Shown: piece after piece, positions 1 to 5,455 of the stretch
Numbering within the stretch: the first letter of the stretch is position 1
How the letters are laid out: every line of letters starts with the position of its first letter
Source: Rhodocyclaceae bacterium
GTDB lineage: Bacteria > Pseudomonadota > Gammaproteobacteria > Burkholderiales > Rhodocyclaceae
Assembly: GCA_016791085.1 (NCBI GenBank)
Contig: JAEUNN010000636.1
Span: 1 to 6,692, forward strand
DNA length: 6,692 nt
Reading direction: 5' to 3'
Made by a program: the position numbers and the translations under genes
Notes under the pieces: model-generated
Seen by the model: only the letters and a program-made list of their open reading frames with translations
The model's database searches: none
What the model was told of the DNA's origin: nothing

Positions 1-2
1 CT

Positions 3-50
3 GCGGAAACCGAAGCTCTTCGGCGCCGCGTCGAGGACAATGCTTCCTGA
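3..50 (+). CDS. Possible 3' end of an upstream gene (partial)
   Basis: Reading from base 3 gives AETEALRRRVEDNAS followed by TGA at 48-50. The alternating charged, Ala and Leu residues resemble the end of a helical or coiled-coil protein, and the codons are GC-ending like the other genes here. Only 15 residues are visible, so neither family nor function can be assigned. Frames 1 and 2 stay open a little longer (frame 1 to about base 78) but read less like protein. It may be a chance open stretch. If real, the upstream gene is co-directional and ends about 425 nt before the SapC-family gene. Confidence 0.35.
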   Translation, partial: AETEALRRRVEDNAS

Positions 51-76
51 ACAGCAGCCTGTCGCCATTCGATTTT

Positions 77-105
77 GATATCTCTAGGGCATTTCTAGGT
101 TGATC
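77..105. promoter_or_regulatory. Candidate operator/promoter patch: CTAG dyad in AT-rich DNA
   Basis: The sequence reads GAT-N4-CTAG-N7-CTAG-N4-ATC, a perfectly symmetric interrupted dyad centred on base 91. Seen as a direct repeat, TCTAGG occurs at 83-88 and 94-99, 11 bp apart, about one helical turn. CTAG is usually scarce in proteobacterial genomes and I noticed only one other copy in the window (at the end of the M50 gene). A weak sigma70-like pair overlaps it: TTGATA at 75-80 and GTTGAT at 99-104 with an 18-bp spacer, the -10 being poor. A regulator-binding site at the promoter is plausible but unproven. Confidence 0.3.
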
Positions 106-327
106 TCACTTATCGTTGAATCTGTCAGAGCAGCAGACCCCCGTCCTGGCATTGCTGCGACCCGGCGAGCCGGCCTGCGCCGCGTGGACTGCTCTGCACC
201 ACAGATTGCCGGACTGTGAGCGCCATCAACCAAACATCTGCGAATGCCGCGACTATGGGAGCGCGGCGTTCCGAGCTGGCAGGACGCGGTCGCCGACCGA
301 GCCCGCCCAGCAGTTCCAGGGAAATTC

Positions 328-365
328 CGGCGGTCGCGGTCGCCGTGATCGCGACCGCGCCGCCG
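328..365 (+). promoter_or_regulatory. Strong GC-rich RNA hairpin in the SapC leader
   Basis: Bases 328-333 pair with 360-365 (6 bp) and 335-343 pair with 351-359 (9 bp), with a single bulged T at 334 and a 7-nt loop CGTGATC (344-350). All 15 pairs are Watson-Crick and all but one are G-C. No U-tract follows, so it does not look like an intrinsic terminator. It sits about 110 nt before the SapC start codon. It could be a leader-mRNA control element, a processing or stability structure, or part of a small RNA. The octamer at 286-293 can pair instead with 351-358, so an alternative fold exists. Confidence 0.45.
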
Positions 366-462
366 ACCGGTTCCTGCTCGCATGGCCACGCCGCTGATCT
401 ACAACGGTCGCAGAGGCGTGGCGATGGCGGCCCGGTCCACCACCCCCCCAGTTCAACCAATC

Positions 463-467
463 AGGAG
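463..467 (+). promoter_or_regulatory. Ribosome binding site of the SapC-family gene
   Basis: AGGAG lies 8 nt before the ATG at 476, close to ideal Shine-Dalgarno sequence and spacing. It fixes the start of the SapC-family gene and is the best ribosome binding site in the window. The three downstream genes have weaker or more distant ones. Confidence 0.85.
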
Positions 468-475
468 TATCAAAC

Positions 476-1294
476 ATGCCCACGCAGTTGCTGATCTACG
501 AAAACGCGGTTCCCGTTTCCAGCGCCCGTCATGGTGCCCACTCGGTCGAGGTGGGGGGCGACTATGCCTTCAGCCGCCATGTCAATGCGGTGCCGCTGAT
601 GGCGGTCGAATTCCCCGCCGCCGCCGCCGAATATGCCATCGTATTTACCAGCCAGGACGACGTGGTGATCCCCGCGGCGATGCTGGGTCTGCGTGGCAAG
701 GAAAACCTCTATCTGAACGAACAGGGCGCCTGGCAAGCCAAATATATTCCGGCCTTCATCCGCCGCTACCCCTTCGTGTTCTCGACCAGCCGCGACGGCC
801 AGACGTTCACGCTGTGCATCGACGAGGCCTATGCCGGCGTCAATGCCGAGGGGCGCGGCGAGCGGCTGTTCGGCGCGGATGGCCAGCCCACCGCCTATGT
901 TGACGATGTCCTTAACTTCCTGCGTGGATATCAGAGCCAGTTCCAGCGCACCCAGACGTTCTGCCAGAAGCTCAAGGATCTGGGCCTGCTCGAGCCGATG
1001 CAGGCGCAAGTCGCCCTGACCGGTGGCGGCCGCTTGTCCCTGACCGGCTTCTTGGCCGTGAACCGTCAGAAGCTCAAGGACTTGTCTGCCGACAAGCTGG
1101 CCGAACTGGTGAAGGCCGACGAACTTGAACTTATCTATATGCATCTCCAATCGATGCGCAACTTCACCAACATGCGCAATCGCATGTTCCCCGCGAGCGA
1201 AGCCGACGCATCCACCGAGGCCAGGCAGGACAGCCCGGCGGCGGGTGGCGCCAAACGCGGCAATGGCGTCGCCGAGCAGGCGGCTGGGGAGTGA
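476..1294 (+). CDS. SapC-family protein
   Basis: The 272-residue product starts MPTQLLIYENAVPVS and contains the blocks expected of the SapC family (Pfam SapC): GDYAFSRHVNAVPLMAVEFP, QAKYIPAFIRRYPFVFS, TLCIDEAYAG, EGRGERLF, FQRTQTFC, LTGFLAVNR and DELELIYMHLQSMRNF. The family is named after an S-layer-associated Campylobacter protein, but its biochemical role is unknown. It is unrelated to the Salmonella peptide-transport gene also called sapC. There is no signal peptide or membrane segment, so a cytoplasmic protein is expected. The last 35 or so residues after NRMF are rich in Ala, Ser, Gly and Glu, look disordered and probably lie outside the conserved domain. The start is supported by AGGAG 8 nt upstream. 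Codon use is a little less GC-biased than in the three downstream genes. It stands 101 nt before the export-like genes, so a role in synthesis or export of a surface protein is possible by context only. Confidence 0.9.
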   Translation: MPTQLLIYENAVPVSSARHGAHSVEVGGDYAFSRHVNAVPLMAVEFPAAAAEYAIVFTSQDDVVIPAAMLGLRGKENLYLNEQGAWQAKYIPAFIRRYPFVFSTSRDGQTFTLCIDEAYAGVNAEGRGERLFGADGQPTAYVDDVLNFLRGYQSQFQRTQTFCQKLKDLGLLEPMQAQVALTGGGRLSLTGFLAVNRQKLKDLSADKLAELVKADELELIYMHLQSMRNFTNMRNRMFPASEADASTEARQDSPAAGGAKRGNGVAEQAAGE

Positions 1295-1395
1295 GGCGCG
1301 CGTCATTACGCACGACCTGCCTGGCCTTCCACTGTAGCAAGCCCGACAGCTCCCAACGGCGGCGGGTAAGTTTGTCGCGAGCGGATTGAGACGCG

Positions 1396-3264
1396 ATGGT
1401 CGGTACTGCGTCCATCCATTCCATTGCCGGCGAAGACGGTGCCCGGGCCGAATCGGCGGCCTGGGCGCGGTTTGCCGCGCCCGGCGACAGCGGCGAATTC
1501 TGTGCCAGCTGGCTGGCGATCCTTTGCGCCCAGGTCGACCGGGTCAACGGGGCGCTGCTGCTGCTGCGTTCCGAGGAAGCCGGGGCCTATGCCGCGGCCG
1601 CGGTATGGCCGGATGCCGGCCGCGCCATGCACTACCTGGGGCCGGCAGCCGAGCGCACGCTGCGCGAAGGGCGCGGCATCGCCGTGGCCTCCGACGGCGT
1701 ATCGCCGCCCAGCGCCGAGCAGCCTGCTTACGTCGGCTACCCGGTGCAGGTCGGCGGCGAACTCCAGGGGGCGGTGGTGCTCGACCTCGCGCCGCGTCCC
1801 GACGGCGAGTTGCAGCGGGCATTGCGGCTGGTGCACTGGGGCATCGCCTGGCTCACCGATCACTTCCGCCAACACTTCGTGGCCGAGCAGGCGGGGCGCC
1901 TGGCACGCCTCTCGCTGGTGGCCGACCTGGTCGCCACCGCCGTCGAGGAGCGCCGCTTCGTCCCGGCGGCGCTGGCCGTAGCCAACGAACTGGCCGCGCG
2001 CCTGCGTTGCGACCGCGCGAGCATCGGCATCGAGGCCGCAGGCAGCATCGAGGTCCAGGCCATTTCCCACACCGCGGACTTCGACCGCAAGTCCGATCTG
2101 GTGCGCGTCATCGGCGAGGCGATGGACGAGGCGCTGGACCTGGACGTGACGATCGTCTATCCCCCACCCGAAAACGACGAGTTGGGCGCGCTGGCGCACG
2201 CCGAACTGGCGCGCGAGTGCCGGGACGTCGCGATCTGCTCGGTGCCCTTGCAAGATGGCGGCGTCGCCGGCGGTGTGCTGACGCTGGAACGCACCGCCGG
2301 CGAGCCCTTCGAGGCGGCGGAAGTCGAGCTCGCCAAGGCCATCGGCTTGCTGCTGGGGCCGATACTGGCGCTCAAGCGGAACAACGAGAAGGGGCTTTGG
2401 GCGCGCACGCGCGATGTTGCCGGCAGCGGCGTCACCGCTCTGTTCGGGCCGCGCCACCCCGGCGTCAAGCTGGTCGCCCTGCTGGTGGCCGGCCTGGTGC
2501 TGTTCTTCAGCGTGGTGACCGGGGACTACCGGGTGAGCGCCAAGACGGTCATCGAGGGCGCGCTGCAGCGCGCCGCCGTCGCCCCCTTCGAGGGCTACGT
2601 TGCGGAAAGCCTGGTGCGCGCCGGGGACACGGTGTCCAAGGGCCAGGTGCTGTGCCGGCTCGAAGACAAGGATCTCCGGCTCGAACAGACCCGTTGGACC
2701 TCCGAGCGCGAACAGTTGCTGCGCAAGCATCGCCAGGCCTTCGCTACTGCGGACCGGGCGGCGATGGCCGTACTGGCGGCGCAAATCAGCCAGGCCGAGG
2801 CGCAACTCGCGCTGGCGGAGGAGAAGCTGTCGCGCGCCACCCTGGTGGCGCCGTTCGACGGCATCGTGGTGTCCGGCGATCTCAGCCAGTTGCTCGGCAC
2901 GCCCGTCGAACAGGGCAAGCTGCTGTTCGAGATCGCCCCCCTCGACGCCTACCGTGTGATCCTCCAGGTGGACGAGCGCGACATTGCCGACGTCGCGCTC
3001 GGCCAGGAAGGCAAACTGGTGCTGTCGGGCATCGCCAACGAGGTGACGCCCTTCGTGGTCAAGCAGATCACGTCGGTGTCCACGCCCGCCGACGGGCGCA
3101 ACTACTTCCGCGTCGAAGCCCACATCGACCAGCCCTCGGCACGCCTGCGGCCGGGCATGGAGGGGGTCGGCAAGGTGAGCGTCGGCGAACGCCGGCTGAT
3201 CTGGATCTGGACTCACAGCCTGGTGGACTGGCTGCGTTTGTGGGCCTGGAACTGGCTGCCATGA
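1396..3264 (+). CDS. GAF-domain / HlyD-type membrane fusion (periplasmic adaptor) protein
   Basis: A 622-residue inner-membrane protein. Residues about 33-155 and 188-328 look like two successive GAF-type modules (for example YVGYPVQVGGELQGAVVLDL, and AICSVPLQDGGVAGGVLTLE in the second). One transmembrane helix follows at about 357-375, preceded by a basic stretch, so the first 350 residues should be cytoplasmic. The periplasmic part is HlyD/RND-adaptor-like: first lipoyl half-motif at 400-424 (GYVAESLVRAGDTVSKGQVL), a short coiled-coil hairpin at about 425-482, the second lipoyl half at 484-515 (APFDGIVVSGDL) and a beta-barrel region to about 597. The tail (601-622) carries six Trp. The ATG at 1396 is the first start after an in-frame TGA at 1387; only a weak GAG-type ribosome site precedes it. 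In known systems such adaptors link an inner-membrane exporter to an outer-membrane channel. The GAF modules suggest sensing of a cytoplasmic ligand, but no ligand can be read from sequence. Confidence 0.9.
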   Translation: MVGTASIHSIAGEDGARAESAAWARFAAPGDSGEFCASWLAILCAQVDRVNGALLLLRSEEAGAYAAAAVWPDAGRAMHYLGPAAERTLREGRGIAVASDGVSPPSAEQPAYVGYPVQVGGELQGAVVLDLAPRPDGELQRALRLVHWGIAWLTDHFRQHFVAEQAGRLARLSLVADLVATAVEERRFVPAALAVANELAARLRCDRASIGIEAAGSIEVQAISHTADFDRKSDLVRVIGEAMDEALDLDVTIVYPPPENDELGALAHAELARECRDVAICSVPLQDGGVAGGVLTLERTAGEPFEAAEVELAKAIGLLLGPILALKRNNEKGLWARTRDVAGSGVTALFGPRHPGVKLVALLVAGLVLFFSVVTGDYRVSAKTVIEGALQRAAVAPFEGYVAESLVRAGDTVSKGQVLCRLEDKDLRLEQTRWTSEREQLLRKHRQAFATADRAAMAVLAAQISQAEAQLALAEEKLSRATLVAPFDGIVVSGDLSQLLGTPVEQGKLLFEIAPLDAYRVILQVDERDIADVALGQEGKLVLSGIANEVTPFVVKQITSVSTPADGRNYFRVEAHIDQPSARLRPGMEGVGKVSVGERRLIWIWTHSLVDWLRLWAWNWLP

Positions 3265-3311
3265 GGCTTGCGCTGGGAACAGGAATGCGCAGGGGACGGC
3301 GTACTCGATGA
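3261..3311 (+). CDS. Tiny 16-codon ORF bridging two genes (possible coupling ORF)
   Basis: An ATG at 3261 overlaps the TGA of the GAF-HlyD gene (ATGA), and the 16-codon frame MRLALGTGMRRGRRTR ends at a TGA (3309-3311) that overlaps the ATG of the M50 gene (again ATGA). A ribosome finishing the first gene could in principle re-initiate here and again at the M50 gene. It has no ribosome binding site of its own and the basic peptide matches nothing I recognise. It may be coincidence, or serve only as a translational bridge. Confidence 0.2.
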   Translation: MRLALGTGMRRGRRTR

Positions 3312-5455
3312 GCGCCCCCCTGCAGAGCGCCTCGTGGTACCGCGTGGCGGGGCTGAAGCCCTGCCTGCGTGCCCATGCCCGGCTGCACCGCCATCGCTAT
3401 CGTGGCGAGCTGTGGTATCTGCTGCAGGACCCGGCGTCGGGGCGCGTGCATCGCTTCACCCCGGCGGCGCGCCTGGTCGTTGCGGCCATGGACGGCCGGC
3501 GCAGCGTGGAAGAGCTGTGGACCCTTGCCGGCCGTCATCTCGGCGAGGATGCGCCGACCCAGGACGAAATGATCCAGCTGCTCGGCCAGCTCCACGCCAC
3601 CGACCTTCTGCGGGCCGATGTCACACCCGACGTCGCGGAAATTTTCGACCGCGGCGAGAAGCAGAACAAAGGGCGCCGCCTGCGCTCCTACGCCAACCCC
3701 ATGGCGGTGCGCATTCCCCTGTGGGACCCGGATGCCTTTCTGAACCGCATCGCGGCCCTGATCCGTCCGCTGTGGGGCGGCTGGGGCGCCTTGTTGTGGG
3801 CGGCGGTGGTGCTTCCGGCGTTGATCCTTGTTCCGCCGCACTGGCCGGAGCTGACCCATAACTTCTCCGACCGCGTGCTCGGTGCACATAACCTGCTGCT
3901 GCTGTGGCTGGTGTTCCCCATCATCAAGGCGCTGCACGAGTTGGGGCATGCCACCGCGGCCAAGGCGGGGGGGGGCGAGGTCCATGACATGGGCATCATG
4001 CTGCTGGTGCTGATGCCGGTTCCCTATGTCGAGGCCTCGGCCGCCACCGTGTTCCGGTCGAAATACCGGCGGGCGGTGGTCGGCGCGGCAGGCATGATCG
4101 TCGAGGTTTTCATTGCGGCCATCGCCATGTACGTCTGGCTGCTGGCCGAACCGGGCATCGCGCGTGCGCTCGCCTTCAATGTGATGCTGGTCGCCGGGGT
4201 CTCCACCCTGGTGTTCAATGGCAACCCGCTGCTGCGCTACGATGCCTATTACATCCTCGCCGACCTGATCGAAATCCCCAATCTCGCCCAGCGCTCGCTG
4301 GGCTACTGCGGCTACCTGCTGGAGCGTTACCTGTTGCAGGTGGATGACGCCGAGGCCCCTGCCGCAACGTCGGCGGAAAAGGCTTGGTTCTTGTTCTACG
4401 GCGTGGCCTCGTCGATCTACCGCGTGCTGGTGACGGTGGCGATCGCGCTGTTCATCGCCGGCCAGTTCTTCGTGGTGGGCGTAATCCTGGCCCTGTGGGC
4501 AGTCGTGGCGATGGCCGTATTGCCGCTGGTCAAGGGCCTGCGCCACGTACTGTCCCATCCCCGCATACGCCGCCGCCGGCAGCGGGCCCTGACCATCACG
4601 GCCGGCCTTGCGGCGGCCCTCGTGCTGATCCTGTTCGTCGTGCCCGCGCCCTTTCGCTCGCAGGCGGAGGGCGTGATCTGGCTCGCCGAGGAAGCCACCC
4701 TGCGGGCAGGCGCCAACGGTTTTCTGGGGCGCTTGGTGGTCGAACCGGGGACCCGCGTGGCCCGGGGCGACGTGCTGATCCAGTGCTACAACCCGGCGCT
4801 GGAGGCCCAGATTCGCCTCGGCGAAGCCAAGGTGTCGGAGCTGGAGGCCACCTACGCGGTGCACTTCGTGAATGATCGGGCGCAGGCCCAACTTGTTGCC
4901 GAACAGTTGGCGAGCGAACGGGCGGCGCTGGCCCGCGCGCGCGAGCGCGCCGCCCAACTGGTGGTAAAGAGCGGCAGCGACGGGGTGTTCATGGCGCAAC
5001 GCTGGCAGGACATGGAAGGCCGCTATTACCACAAGGGCGAACTGCTGGGCTACGTCACCGGGCGGACGCGCCCGCTGGCGCGAGTCGTGGTCGCCCAGGG
5101 CGAGATCGACCAGGTGCGGCTCGCCACCGACCGCGTGCAGATCCGCATGGCCCAGCGCCTCGGCGAAGTCGCCGAAGGCCGCATCGTGCGTCAGGTCCCG
5201 GCGGGCGAAGCGGGCCTGCCCAGCCGCGCCCTGGCAACCGACGGCGGCGGCCAGATCGCCGTCGATCCGCGCGACCCGCAAGGCACCAAGGCGATGGAGC
5301 GTATGTTCCAGTTCGACGTGGAACTCGAGGAAGGCGCCGACGTGGGCCTGTTCGGACAGCGGGTGCATGTACGCTTTGACCACCGCATGGAGCCGCTGGC
5401 GCTGCAGTGGTACCGCGCCATCCGGCGGCTCTTCCTGGCGCGCTTCAATGTCTAG
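3308..5455 (+). CDS. PqqD-like / M50 zinc metalloprotease / HlyD fusion protein
   Basis: A 715-residue polytopic membrane protein of the YydH-like M50 (site-2 protease type) group fused to a HlyD-like adaptor. Residues about 30-105 resemble a PqqD/RiPP-recognition-type winged helix (RHRYRGELWYLLQDPASG, then FTPAARLVVAAMDGRRSVEE). Hydrophobic segments follow at about 158-176, 195-209, 228-240, 256-280, 286-303, 358-383, 386-405 and 428-446. The zinc motif HELGH (H210, E211, H214) is intact, and NGNPLLRYD (D312) supplies the probable third ligand, so the protease should be active. The C-terminal half has lipoyl-type segments (about 455-490 and 555-600) flanking a short coiled-coil hairpin at 494-551. 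AGGGGA at 3291 lies 11 nt before the ATG. M50 members cleave within or near the membrane; here the likely job is maturing or handling an exported polypeptide (inference). A run of nine G (3967-3975) lies just after the zinc motif. Confidence 0.92.
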   Translation: MSAPLQSASWYRVAGLKPCLRAHARLHRHRYRGELWYLLQDPASGRVHRFTPAARLVVAAMDGRRSVEELWTLAGRHLGEDAPTQDEMIQLLGQLHATDLLRADVTPDVAEIFDRGEKQNKGRRLRSYANPMAVRIPLWDPDAFLNRIAALIRPLWGGWGALLWAAVVLPALILVPPHWPELTHNFSDRVLGAHNLLLLWLVFPIIKALHELGHATAAKAGGGEVHDMGIMLLVLMPVPYVEASAATVFRSKYRRAVVGAAGMIVEVFIAAIAMYVWLLAEPGIARALAFNVMLVAGVSTLVFNGNPLLRYDAYYILADLIEIPNLAQRSLGYCGYLLERYLLQVDDAEAPAATSAEKAWFLFYGVASSIYRVLVTVAIALFIAGQFFVVGVILALWAVVAMAVLPLVKGLRHVLSHPRIRRRRQRALTITAGLAAALVLILFVVPAPFRSQAEGVIWLAEEATLRAGANGFLGRLVVEPGTRVARGDVLIQCYNPALEAQIRLGEAKVSELEATYAVHFVNDRAQAQLVAEQLASERAALARARERAAQLVVKSGSDGVFMAQRWQDMEGRYYHKGELLGYVTGRTRPLARVVVAQGEIDQVRLATDRVQIRMAQRLGEVAEGRIVRQVPAGEAGLPSRALATDGGGQIAVDPRDPQGTKAMERMFQFDVELEEGADVGLFGQRVHVRFDHRMEPLALQWYRAIRRLFLARFNV

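Larger units (their letters stand above)
51..475 (+). other. Gene-free leader region upstream of the SapC-family gene
   Basis: About 425 nt without a convincing gene. Short open frames exist on both strands but give Arg/Pro/Ser-rich translations with no recognisable fold. The first part (about 60-121) is much more AT-rich than its surroundings and is the likeliest promoter zone. The rest is GC-rich and holds a strong hairpin (328-365), several GGTCGC/GCGACC hexamers, and a run of seven C at 443-449 just before the ribosome binding site. I see no tRNA, insertion sequence or CRISPR repeat. If transcription starts near 100-130, the SapC mRNA has an unusually long structured 5' leader of about 350 nt (inference). 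Confidence 0.6.

Noticed and set aside
146..160. Sigma54-type promoter suggested by TGGCATTGCTGC
   Set aside because: The GG and GC elements are not at the required spacing and the TTGC element does not fall in place.
328..365. Hairpin as a rho-independent terminator
   Set aside because: The following bases (ACCGGTTCCTGC) contain no U-tract, so intrinsic termination is not supported.
116..397. Small plus-strand frame in the leader, and overlapping small frames on both strands
   Set aside because: No ribosome binding site, and low-complexity Arg/Pro/Ala translation with no recognisable family. More likely a structured leader.
470..1306. Minus-strand frame of about 278 codons opposite the SapC-family gene
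   Set aside because: The plus strand encodes a clear SapC-family protein with a strong ribosome binding site; this frame has neither.
1295..1395. Terminator or promoter between the SapC and GAF-HlyD genes
   Set aside because: Only a 4-bp stem (GCGT-CATT-ACGC) and no U-tract or convincing -35/-10 pair, so whether the genes are co-transcribed cannot be decided here.
1306..3216. Minus-strand frame of about 636 codons opposite the GAF-HlyD gene
   Set aside because: A shadow frame in high-GC DNA. Its composition is not protein-like and it conflicts with a well-supported adaptor gene.
1386..3311. Plus-strand frame in another phase covering the GAF-HlyD gene
   Set aside because: The translation is dominated by Arg, Gly and Ala without motifs. 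Only its final 16 codons are of interest, as a possible coupling ORF.
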